Origin: Saccoglossus kowalevskii
Lineage: Eukaryota; Hemichordata; Enteropneusta; Harrimaniidae
DNA length: 11,865 nt
Assembly: GCF_000003605.2 (NCBI RefSeq)
Contig: NW_003119427.1
Location: 61,000 to 72,864 of the forward strand
Direction of reading: 5' to 3'
Shown here: positions 1-7,533 of the stretch, piece by piece
How positions within the stretch are numbered: position 1 is the stretch's first letter
How the letters are laid out: each line of letters starts with the position of its first letter
Program-made: the position numbers and the translations under genes
The notes under the pieces: generated by a model
Databases searched by the model: none
Told to the model about the DNA's origin: nothing
The model's input: the letters and a program-made list of their open reading frames with translations, nothing else

Positions 1-478
1 TAGCTAAGATTGTTTAGTTCACAAGCACCACCACCGATTACTATATATTTTACACCACACTAAACTCTGAAGACAGAAAAAAAAATACTGCTTTGAAATA
101 CCATGCAATTTGGTATAAATGTTACTAATTTGGTTATACAATCCAATCTATATATATCTATATTACCTGACTTTATCACAACCAGCACCAGACTTGTGTG
201 CCTGTGGATTAATAGGTAGTGTGAATCCTAAAAAAATATCCTCTGTATTACAGAAACAAATGGTTACTGCAATAGAGGTGACTATTCAGTTTTGTTGATC
301 CAATGAAAGAGGCTATGATCGCCTTGGTTGACAATGCAAAATTATACCACTTTAAATACATGGAAAGGTTTATTACATCAAAATTGGAAAACTAATGTAC
401 TGAGAACACAAACATGCCTTATTTCAACAAAAACTCACGAACTTTGGACGCACAAAATCGTCAACTCACAGCCTGGGT
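1..478. other. Gene-free AT-rich stretch
   Basis: I see no gene, RNA gene or mobile-element motif here. Short open frames exist but have no recognisable domain and no supporting splice or start context. A TA-rich run lies near 150-165. Confidence 0.5.
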
Positions 479-480
479 GT

Positions 481-540
481 GCGATAATTCATGTGTGCAT
501 CAATGCGTGCGCGATAATACATGTGTACATCGATGCATGC
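481..540 (+). repeat. Two-copy 30 bp tandem duplication
   Basis: Unit 1 is 481-510 and unit 2 is 511-540. Both begin gcgataat and end tgc, with 4 differences in 30 positions. The following bases (541-553) look like a worn start of a third copy. The unit length is a multiple of three, so an open plus-strand frame (ATG at 414, stop near 821, 135 codons) reads it as a Cys-rich ten-residue repeat, CDNSCVHQCV then RDNTCVHRCM. I do not recognise that frame as a protein and it may be a chance ORF. The duplication itself is directly visible. Confidence 0.85.
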
Positions 541-840
541 ACATACGCGCACTCTACACGTGGATCGCATTAGATTGCGTGACAGTGAAATGTGTGAATC
601 TGATGTGCATATACTTAAATGACATGTTTATCATTGTTACTGGTCAGGTTGAATATATGTTACGATGCGGACTTTTTATTGAAAATTATACACAGTTTAA
701 AATAGTTATTGCAGGTTTAAATGATTTTATTTATTTTTTAAATCATACAAATAACATTCTCATTGAATTCAACATGTCCAAATTAAATGGAAAAATGTAT
801 TTGTTTGTTTCTGTAGGATGACTAGTTCAATAGTTGAACC
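541..840. other. AT-rich stretch, no confident gene
   Basis: It is crossed by the tail of the 135-codon plus frame described under the 30 bp duplication. That tail is AT-rich, low in complexity and without a family signature. I see no other feature. Confidence 0.4.
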
Positions 841-1080
841 GATATTGTTTTCTGTAAAAATCCAAGATGGCCGTCAAAATGACCACCTAGTGACGTCATG
901 GGACAAAATTTGGCAATGGGAACATCAAAATTCCTGTACTAGACATCCTGAGGATTCAAAAAATATAAGTTAAAAAAATATATCATTGGGGTGCATGGGG
1001 ACCCCCATTTCCTACTAGACTATCTGTGACCACCCGTTTTTACTGACTACATTTATAATTCTATGATTCTTTAATCGCAG
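841..1080. other. Motif-rich patch, possibly an interspersed-repeat fragment
   Basis: A perfect CRE-type palindrome TGACGTCA lies at 891-898, and a short inverted repeat GTCA-AAA-TGAC at 873-883. The surrounding run (CCAAGATGGCCGTC, then a CRE, then an AT-rich tail) differs in texture from its flanks and resembles the start of a dispersed repeat or a promoter-like element. No second copy is in this window, so repeat status is inference. Confidence 0.25.
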
Positions 1081-1584
1081 ACCATGGGTTCATACTAAAT
1101 TTACCGAAACAAAAAACAATTTTTACATGTTATGTGGGGTGCGCTAGTTGGTCATGGCAGTTTATTGAATATTGTGCTGTCATGTTTTCTGTGCAGTGTG
1201 GAGAGCAAAGATCGATTCTATGCAAACGACTGAACGAACTTTTTGATATAAACAAAAAGCACTACACTATTTTATTTGTGACCCTCGCAATGTAATCCGC
1301 GTACACTGGTCGACTGTAATGTTGAGTACCGGGCGGCGTGCGCTGGTTGACACAGATAGGCTAGATAGCGTTGACAGCTATTTGCTACCATGAATCACCC
1401 CTAAAGTAAAAGCCTCAACAGCATCATGCCAATCTCAAACAACCATGTACACATCATTTCCTAATCATGGTAAATATTTGATTTTACTGTGATAAAACGC
1501 ATTTGAACGTACATTATTATATTATGAGCAAACGAACCCAGCCGTTGAGCAAATACACCCGTTTTCCCGGCTTTTGTATTACCC
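1081..1584. other. Gene-free stretch with a CpG-richer island
   Basis: Bases 1280-1370 are richer in CG than the rest of the left half (for example CCGGGCGGCGTGCGC). A plus-strand frame beginning after a TTTTCTGTGCAG acceptor-like sequence (about 1197) stays open for 32 codons before a stop, but it has no recognisable domain. Two GAGCAAA-starting units near 1525-1568 may be a worn prelude to the minisatellite that follows. Confidence 0.3.
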
Positions 1585-1718
1585 CTTGCATAGAGGTTTT
1601 TTGCTACTCGGAAATGATACATTTTATCTCTCGCATATACCGTTTTTACCACTCGCATATGGCATATTTTGCTACTTGCGACTCGCAACTTGGTACTCCC
1701 ATATGGCACTTTTTCATA
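1585..1718 (+). repeat. Degenerate 21-23 bp minisatellite, six units
   Basis: Units start at 1585, 1607, 1630, 1652, 1675 and 1696, with lengths 22, 23, 22, 23, 21 and 23. Most begin CTCGCAT or CTTGCAT, continue with an ATGGCAT-like core, and end in a T-rich run followed by CTA, CCA or ATA. The units are worn but the register is held across the array. Open frames on both strands through this block (plus 1503-1784, minus 1461-1709) follow from the repeat composition and are not counted as genes. Confidence 0.75.
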
Positions 1719-2107
1719 CCTGTAATTTTAGAAAAGATGACATCACACAACTTTGGGAGCCGATATAATATGGTAATATTTTAGACAAATCATTGGCTGA
1801 ACATTAAAATGAATCAACAATATAGAATAATTGAGAATAGACACCCAACCCTATATCTGTAAAAATCCATATAGGGAATATAAAAACTAAACAAAAGACT
1901 GGCAACAATTGACAAAACAATTCACAAGAACAACACAGCTGATTACTGGAGCACATTACACTAATGAGTTAAATTAGTAAGAGAAATATATATATGTACC
2001 CCATGTTATGCATGAAGTCATGTCAGGTATCTCGAAAAGAATGAGAACATTCTAGTCCACATCATTTTAATTAAAGGGTTGTATGTTAACGTTCATATGG
2101 ATTGTCG
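1719..2107. other. Gene-free stretch
   Basis: AT-rich sequence with a short TATATATA run near 1988-1996. No coding frame, RNA gene or repeat stands out. Confidence 0.5.
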
Positions 2108-2167
2108 AGCAAGAACAATAACGACATTATTGAGAATGATGAGACCAGCGCAACTTATTTCCAGAAA
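2108..2167 (-). pseudogene. Fragment of an SLC35G-type transporter 3' end
   Basis: These 60 bp align without gaps to 3405-3464 inside the intact transporter gene, with 48 of 60 identical by hand count, on the same strand. Translated on the minus strand in the gene's frame they read FLEISCAGLIILNNVVIVLA, against FLEIIGSGLTILSTVIIALA in the gene, which is the last membrane segment. The copy then runs into a stop a few codons later. No homology is visible beyond FLE on the upstream side. It is therefore a remnant of a paralogue or a partial local duplication lying about 1.2 kb downstream of the gene. Confidence 0.75.
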
Positions 2168-2918
2168 TGGATATTGTCATCTCATATTCTTGCAATCCAG
2201 AGTGCAGTCTTTAGAAAGTCTAAATTTTTAAACAATATTTATTTAGTGTAGACAACCACAGTACATTTTCACCTGTGAAGCGTGAGCAGCTGACAATCGC
2301 TGGTGACACAAATGTAGATCAAAGCATAACATTTGAATACATAAACCAACGACACCAAAAAAGTCTTGTCAATGAACACAGTGAAAAAATATCTTGAGAT
2401 ATTTGAGATAATTGAGATAAATATCTTCTTGCACATAACTGTTGTCTCGGGTCTATGTACTTGTGCACAGCGAGCTGCAGTGTTTTCTACTCGCCACGAA
2501 CTATCAAATTAGTAGATTTTGACAAGTAAACATTGAATTCCAGGTGACAAAACAAATATTATTATTAATTGTAAGCTTTGAAGTATATATAGTTGTGTCT
2601 CTCTGAAGTGAGAATTATTCACCTCAGCATCTTACAATACTGTGCATTTCTATGGCGCATTCTCATTGAATGATTGGTACAATGTGCATGTGCTGTCTAA
2701 TTATAACAGTGCAGTAATAGGGACATGATTGAGCAATATTCAGCAATATCCAAGATTTTTTCACAATTTTAAGGGTCATTTAAACAACAATCCCATTATG
2801 ATTCATGGTTGTTTTCAAATGCAAAATTGTTTTCGCATGCCATTTTCGTTGGTGAGCATCGTCCACTGTATTGTTTGCAGGTAAGCTCTTTAAATCTTGC
2901 CGGTAGACATTAGCTGCT
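2168..2918. other. Gene-free stretch
   Basis: Apart from the 9 bp repeat at 2394-2420 I see no gene or mobile element. The stretch is AT-rich and has stops in all frames. Confidence 0.5.
2394..2420 (+). repeat. Three 9 bp units, TTGAGATAT/A
   Basis: Units lie at 2394-2402, 2403-2411 and 2412-2420: TTGAGATAT, TTGAGATAA, TTGAGATAA. The first unit overlaps a small palindrome ATATCTTGAGATAT, and another ATATCTT follows the array, so the block can form hairpins. Confidence 0.75.
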
Positions 2919-2939
2919 TTGAGTTTATTTTTAACTCAA
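2919..2939 (-). promoter_or_regulatory. Candidate polyadenylation signal in a hairpin loop
   Basis: On the minus strand an AATAAA hexamer (2929-2924) lies about 370 bp beyond the stop of the transporter gene. It straddles the loop edge of a perfect 7 bp inverted repeat, TTGAGTT at 2919-2925 and AACTCAA at 2933-2939. It is the first canonical hexamer I noticed downstream of the gene, but non-canonical sites nearer the stop are possible. Confidence 0.35.
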
Positions 2940-3299
2940 GAATATAAATGTCAAACATATTTCCACAATTCAAACATGTTTACCAGTATTCAGAGGTCAA
3001 TACGTACCCCTGTAATTTGTATAATGTTAAATTTAAAACAATAATATACTGCTGTAGAGATAATTGAAATATGGTATTATATATAATATACGTATTTTAC
3101 TATATTTCTAAAAAAACACTTAAATATCTCAAATCACTTTGATATTAATTAGCTATATTTATCTATTACTTGAAGAGTGTTATCGAAGGATATCACAGCA
3201 AAGTTTATCTCCCATTTTAAAAGGTATGTGAAAAAATATGCAAATGATGAATGGAGTTTTCAGATGGCTGTTATAGCAACACATCATTTTCATTTTCAT

Positions 3300-4442
3300 T
3301 TACGACGTCCCACCATATAGTTCTGTCAGTGGTATCTTCATTGTTGCGTGGTGTGGTATCTTGAGAGGTTGCACATCATCTTCCCTACGACTTTCTCTAT
3401 GAACAGCAAGAGCAATAATAACTGTACTGAGAATAGTGAGACCAGAGCCGATTATTTCCAGAAACACTATGGAGTTGTGAAAACAAATTACACCGGCAAC
3501 AAATGCTATTACCATACTGATATTTCGAACAACTGTAACTGTTGCTGCCTTCTCTAGTTGCAGAGCACGGTTCAGACAATACACACAGATGAAGTACGTC
3601 ACATTCATTCCCAGTAGGTATGCCAGGAGAATCGGGCTATGTATTACGGTACTGAAAATACACATATCAGAGTTACCAGTGAGAATAGTTAAAGGTAATG
3701 CTACGACTGCGCCACATATTCCATTGAAGTACAGTGGGACTGATTGAGGAAAATTAGGCGTCATAGCACGTACACATATCATTCCAGATGCAATACCAAA
3801 CCCACAACAGATACTATACATGTAACCAATTGCCGGTTTACCATCTAATTCACTTGAGACATCGCCAAAAAGAAAATCAGGACGTGTGATGAGTACAATG
3901 CCAAGTATGTTTAACACAATACAAAACCTCTCGTGAATACTGACTATTTCGTTGAGTAGTATGCAGCTGAATATATATACAACAATTATTCGTGTTGCAG
4001 TATAAATGGCCATGCCATCACCCATGCCGATGAGGTCGATAGCATAGTATATACAAACATCAGCAGTTGCCTCAGCAAATCCTTTCACGGTGTTCAGCAC
4101 AATATCTTTCTTCCCAATTGTTGCTATATCGATCTTATAATATATCAATGTTGGCGTTGTAACTAAAATCATTGCAATTGATCTGATCAAGGCTATTTTG
4201 GAAGGATTTAAGGCTGATTTCATACAACACAGTGCAAACACATCAGATATTGCCATAAGAATACCACCTGCGAGTCCCATTGTGATTCCATTGTAGACAA
4301 TGTTTACTGGACTACATTCTCTGCATCCTGCTTCCATGTTAATGTTTGCGTCCGATACGGCGCCACGCATCCCCGTATTCTCCGCAAGGTCAATATCTTT
4401 ATAATGGACTTCCCTCGTTCTTGATTTTCGTGTATTGCCCAT
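3300..4442 (-). CDS. SLC35G1-like: SLC35G-type transporter (EamA/DMT family)
   Basis: A 380-residue multi-pass membrane protein of the drug/metabolite transporter superfamily, close in layout to animal SLC35G proteins. Residues 1-46 are a polar, charged cytoplasmic N-terminus. Two EamA repeats of about five membrane helices follow, roughly residues 50-188 and 205-347. The first ends in the family-typical LITRPDFLFG (about 185-193), and it contains an IALIRS motif (83-88) and IYYAIDLIGMGDG (131-143). The charged C-terminus begins about HRESRREDD (348-356). Length and topology match the family. No membrane-targeting signal peptide is seen. The substrate is unknown for most SLC35G members, so only a transporter role, at the plasma or internal membranes, is inferred. 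The coding part is uninterrupted in one exon. I start at the first ATG (4442); the frame stays open upstream without an ATG and an intron acceptor lies at 4481, so upstream sequence is probably 5' UTR. The +4 G fits initiation, the -3 C is weaker. A fragment of a related copy lies at 2108-2167. Confidence 0.9.
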   Translation of the reverse strand: MGNTRKSRTREVHYKDIDLAENTGMRGAVSDANINMEAGCRECSPVNIVYNGITMGLAGGILMAISDVFALCCMKSALNPSKIALIRSIAMILVTTPTLIYYKIDIATIGKKDIVLNTVKGFAEATADVCIYYAIDLIGMGDGMAIYTATRIIVVYIFSCILLNEIVSIHERFCIVLNILGIVLITRPDFLFGDVSSELDGKPAIGYMYSICCGFGIASGMICVRAMTPNFPQSVPLYFNGICGAVVALPLTILTGNSDMCIFSTVIHSPILLAYLLGMNVTYFICVYCLNRALQLEKAATVTVVRNISMVIAFVAGVICFHNSIVFLEIIGSGLTILSTVIIALAVHRESRREDDVQPLKIPHHATMKIPLTELYGGTS

Positions 4443-4480
4443 TTGATTTGGTGAGCACCAGTTCCAAAGATGCAAGAAAC

Positions 4481-4519
4481 CTAGAAATATGTAAATGGAA
4501 TACGTGAATATTGTCAGTA
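4481..4519 (-). promoter_or_regulatory. Predicted splice acceptor before the transporter ATG
   Basis: On the minus strand a branch-point-like TACTGAC (4519-4513) is followed by a T-rich run and TTTCTAG (AG at 4482-4481). The exon would begin at 4480, 38 bases before the ATG at 4442. This suggests a 5' UTR intron whose donor lies somewhere upstream. Candidate GTAAGC donors occur on the minus strand near 4590 and near 5087. The call rests on consensus matching only. Confidence 0.45.
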
Positions 4520-5892
4520 TTATAATAAGCAGTAGTTAAACACACAAACACCGCATACCAGTATTATTTATGCTAATTTATTAGTAGCTTACATGCACGT
4601 CACTTAATACCGGATTCTGCCGTAAATTCACCCTGAGCCATTAAACGGCAGTTTGGGTTTTCGGCAGTTTTTATTTTTTTCTGATGCCTGAAAGTTTCAT
4701 CGTAGTCATTGACGCCTATTCAAAGAGAATGATGTTTATTGGGACTAGCGTGAGTGGGTAAGCTTCATTCCGACAATGAGCTGTTATCACTGTAAACAAT
4801 GTTAAATTATTTCTCAATTGCTCAGTTTATCTTTTGAAAACAACTATTGTTTTATTTAAAAACAAATCATGCCGCTTTCCCATCAAAATCCAAGCCAAAA
4901 GATCGTACAACATCATCGGCAAATCTCTTCCGTGCTGCATTCAATAACATTAACATATTTAAATGAATATGGTAATTCGAATTACGATTTGAACTGTCAG
5001 GTAAAAAAAAACACCGTCCCAGGTCAAAACATGGCGGATATTCATTTCTACAGAACCGAGCGTTTAAACTGCGACCGGAATCATTCGCTTACGATGAAAT
5101 GAGTTGAAATTTATTGGGCATTTCATAACAATTCAACGAATTTATTTTTTGCAGGTTATTATAATCATTACTAGGTAATAATCAACAATGAGCAAACGCA
5201 GCATGACCGGATTGCGCAACCGCGATTATTTGCTACTAAGCAATGCAGTTGTGTTCGTTTTCATTTGAAACCTTTTTTTAGAATATACTTTCGTTACTAA
5301 TAAAATGAAAAAAAATAATTGTATTTGGCGCACCAGGTTCGTTAATGTTTTTTGGAGAAAGATGCCCTGGGTGACATTGTAATGAAATTTTAGGTGGTCT
5401 ACATTTTAATCCAGCAAGAAAAAAATGTATAACATTTTAGATTAGCTTCTGCAATAGTTTCTTTCGTTTTGGGTGGTCCAACTGCAACAATTGTGTGTGT
5501 TGTGTCGAATTATACTTATACTTCAATAAATACAATCTGACATAGGAATAATTCATTAAAACTGTGAAGAACAAATATGTTGTGCATAGGCTGTTATGAA
5601 TTACAATCAAACCAAATAAACATGGCAGCTGACGTTACTCGGTGTTGCTTAATGATTCTTTCAAATTATGACATTGGTACATAATGATTAATATGATATG
5701 TAATCCTGTATAATTTAAAAAAACACATGACCTGATATTATATTAAACAAAAATTTGCATGTTGGGAAAATGCTGTACATAGTCGTGGTTTATTTGAGGG
5801 ATAAAACATATGGTTACCACCAGCGTCGAATAAAATGAATGTGTTTCATCTTCTTAATTGAAACAGGCACCGAAAGCAAATGGCATGGTCGT
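4520..5892. other. Upstream region of the transporter, no gene seen
   Basis: The stretch is AT-rich and stop-dense. CGGCAGTTT occurs twice (4646-4654 and 4662-4670). A plus-strand 77-codon open frame at 4869-5102 has no recognisable domain. Bases about 5020-5100 are richer in CG than their surroundings and could hold the first exon and promoter of the transporter. Confidence 0.35.
5028..5037 (-). promoter_or_regulatory. YY1-like CCGCCATGTT site
   Basis: The minus-strand decamer matches the core of the YY1 motif, which in animals is often found at or just after transcription starts. It lies in a CG-richer patch about 590 bp upstream of the transporter ATG and on the correct strand. A single short match is weak evidence, so this is a hint to the promoter position only. 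Confidence 0.2.
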
Positions 5893-5917
5893 ATTTTATT
5901 TTATTTTGTTTTGTTTA
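5893..5917 (+). repeat. ATTTT/GTTTT pentanucleotide microsatellite
   Basis: Five pentamers in register: ATTTT three times, GTTTT, then GTTTA. Confidence 0.8.
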
Positions 5918-5979
5918 AAATCAATGTTTAACAGAAAGTAGAAAATAGTAGAAACCGTGAATATAAAATAACATTTTGT

Positions 5980-6007
5980 GTTTAATTGAAGCAGTTTAAT
6001 TGAAGCA
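5980..6007 (+). repeat. Perfect 14 bp tandem duplication
   Basis: GTTTAATTGAAGCA occurs at 5980-5993 and again without change at 5994-6007. The lack of differences indicates a recent duplication. Confidence 0.9.
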
Positions 6008-6378
6008 TAAAGTATTTGCTAATCGCTTTATTTATTTCGTCCTACACAAGTTCAGTAGCATTCTGACTTCATACATTATTCAAAATACGCATGCTGAAGT
6101 GCAACTACAGCATACGTGCGAACGTGGTAGAAACAACCTCAGTGTGTTCTTTTTTTTATTTTTATATTCGCCCAATTAAAATCCCGCTTAATGTCCTACT
6201 TGGCCAACATCTTATCGATGTATATCAAAGGCCTGCTGCAAGGACTTTGTCATTCTTACAATTTGACGTTGAAAGTCTCCGGATTGCCAGTGGGTTTCTT
6301 TTAGTAAATAAATCCAGCGTTTATTACAAGTCGTTCTACTGTGGTGATTAGTGCTGATTGTGTAATGATAATTTTGCA
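6008..6378. other. Intergenic stretch with one unassigned open frame
   Basis: A plus-strand frame 6091-6351 (86 codons) is open but has no recognised domain. Its second half (about residues 30-86) has less biased composition than chance AT-rich ORFs, yet nothing identifies it. No other feature is seen. Confidence 0.25.
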
Positions 6379-6410
6379 TACTAATTTTGGCCTTTTTCCC
6401 TTAATCGCAG
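6379..6410 (+). promoter_or_regulatory. Strong splice-acceptor-like signal
   Basis: TACTAAT (6379-6385) is followed by a pyrimidine run CCTTTTTCCCTT and CGCAG ending at 6410. The branch A lies about 26 bases before the AG. This is the best acceptor-like signal I noticed on the plus strand and it precedes the coding-like runs that follow. Confidence 0.35.
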
Positions 6411-7009
6411 CATATCGTCTCCCACAGAATTCTGACTCCTTTCCCCGCCAGCTTGATTTTGAAACTAAACAAATATGGAAGGGAAAAAAGCAATTATTGG
6501 TAAAAAATTAGAACACTTGAATGACGAAAATATCGAATTTTGAATTGCATCGCTGCGAGTTATAAAATCTATAGGTGAACCACCTGTTGTGGAAATTAAT
6601 ACACATTTCACTTCACTTTCGATTTGCCACAGAAGATGACAAAGAGCAACCAACAACTGTAATAATGATGGATGGCTTGTCAATGAGCAGTGCGAAAGGT
6701 ACTCCTTCTGTGGACGTTTAGACAGTTACGATTGCGAAAAAACGCAATCAATTGAAGCTAATTTTCAGTCAAGATTAGCGTTTATTGTTACCGCCGTACA
6801 GAAATTATTAGCTGCGTTTCCAGAGTGATATAATTTCAAAGCCATGAGCGGAAACAGCACTGCAGCAATACGATACTACCCTAGTTCCTTATGCTTGTGA
6901 CATTGCCAATAAGGTCAACACTATTCCAAGTACAACCAATCCGATAGAGCAGAATTTTAAAAAAAATTGAGAGACATGTCGAAATTACCATCGACGACCA
7001 TAAATGTCA
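6411..7009 (+). pseudogene. Coding-like runs of unknown family, frameshifted
   Basis: Several short runs in different plus frames read like protein. They are YRLPQNSDSFPRQLDFETK from about 6413; GKKLEHLNDENIEF then a stop then IASLRVIKSIGEPPVVEIN in about 6475-6600; FRFATEDDKEQPTTVIMMDG in about 6617-6680; SIEANFQSRLAFIVTAVQKL in about 6748-6810; CDIANKVNTIPSTTNPIEQN in about 6897-6957. A run of eight A at about 6959-6966 breaks the last one. The stretch ends at a GTAAGT donor (7010). I cannot name a family. It may be a decayed gene or transposase, a true gene with misread exon limits, or chance. A 72-codon open frame on the minus strand (6465-6683) overlaps the middle and is an alternative reading. 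Confidence 0.25.
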
Positions 7010-7166
7010 GTAAGTATAAGTGAACTGCATATGAAAATATTTGTATCAGTATTATAGAAAAAAATAATCTAAAAAAATAATCTATATGTCAAAAATAATC
7101 TAAATTATAAAACGGTTATATAGCGTTTTTTTTTTTTATTAAATTTGTTCTTTTATACATTTTCAG
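7010..7166 (+). other. Possible 157 bp intron
   Basis: It starts GTAAGTATAAG and ends CTTTTATACATTTTCAG, both close to consensus. It contains a 13 bp repeat (7058-7101) and a 12-T run (7126-7137). It supports a spliced, or formerly spliced, plus-strand transcript here. Without transcript data it stays a prediction. Confidence 0.35.
7058..7101 (+). repeat. AAAAAAATAATCT tandem repeat
   Basis: Two perfect 13 bp copies (7058-7070 and 7071-7083) and, after an 8 bp spacer, a third shortened copy (7091-7101). AT-rich slippage is the simplest explanation. Confidence 0.8.
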
Positions 7167-7457
7167 TATCTCCAATTAAAAAAATTCCAACCAGAAGGTA
7201 ACAGAGAAAGTGAACCGGATTCGCCAAGACCTAAAAGAAAGGGGAAAGAGGCTGAGGGGGTTGGCAAGGGAATGTGGCGTTATAAATATAGCAGTATATT
7301 GTATTTTTTCGTCGTGTTACATATTGTTCTGATAATGTTTGTCAACAATTATTCAATACATGTTTCAAATAAACGAGTTAGTTTAGCTCTCTTCTGTCCT
7401 TGGTATGACAGTTTCTTGAATGTGTTTATCTTTCTTCTGAGTAATCAATACAAGTAA
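7167..7457 (+). CDS. Candidate terminal exon, basic patch plus hydrophobic tail
   Basis: After the predicted acceptor the frame stays open for 96 codons to a TAA at 7455-7457. The first part is charged, including SPRPKRKGKE (a nuclear-localisation-like basic cluster). After about codon 38 comes a hydrophobic span, ILYFFVVLHIVLIMFV, long enough to cross a membrane. I know no family with this arrangement. The upstream exon does not keep this frame across the predicted junction (it has stops), so the exon is either used in another frame, which stops early, or is not coding. An internal ATG at 7272 gives a 61-codon frame. This is a weak candidate. Confidence 0.15.
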   Translation, partial: YLQLKKFQPEGNRESEPDSPRPKRKGKEAEGVGKGMWRYKYSSILYFFVVLHIVLIMFVNNYSIHVSNKRVSLALFCPWYDSFLNVFIFLLSNQYK

Positions 7458-7533
7458 ACCATTCTGCAATTTTTAGTGACTACCTTAATTGGATAAGAAA
7501 CACTTTACATGATTAGTTATATTGTTTGGTTTC

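Noticed and set aside
414-821. 135-codon plus-strand open frame as a gene
   Set aside because: No recognisable domain, AT-rich low-complexity second half, and its only pattern comes from a 30 bp duplication. A shorter open frame (328-573) overlaps it in another register.
1074-1092. CGCAGACCATGG as a splice acceptor plus start codon
   Set aside because: The frame stops after three further codons.
1197-1293. Acceptor-like TTTTCTGTGCAG followed by 32 open codons
   Set aside because: Too short, no domain, no donor consensus found at its end.
1461-1784. Overlapping open frames on both strands (93, 82 and 64 codons)
   Set aside because: They traverse the minisatellite at 1585-1718. Open frames on both strands are expected from the repeat composition.
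3075-3088. Perfect 14 bp palindrome TATTATATATAATA
   Set aside because: Simple AT alternation. In AT-rich DNA this arises easily by chance.
3348-3579. Short frames on both strands inside the transporter gene
   Set aside because: They are shadows of the SLC35G-type coding region in other registers.
4869-5102. 77-codon plus-strand frame as a gene
   Set aside because: No recognisable domain, includes a run of Lys codons from an A9 tract, and overlaps the likely promoter region of the minus-strand transporter.
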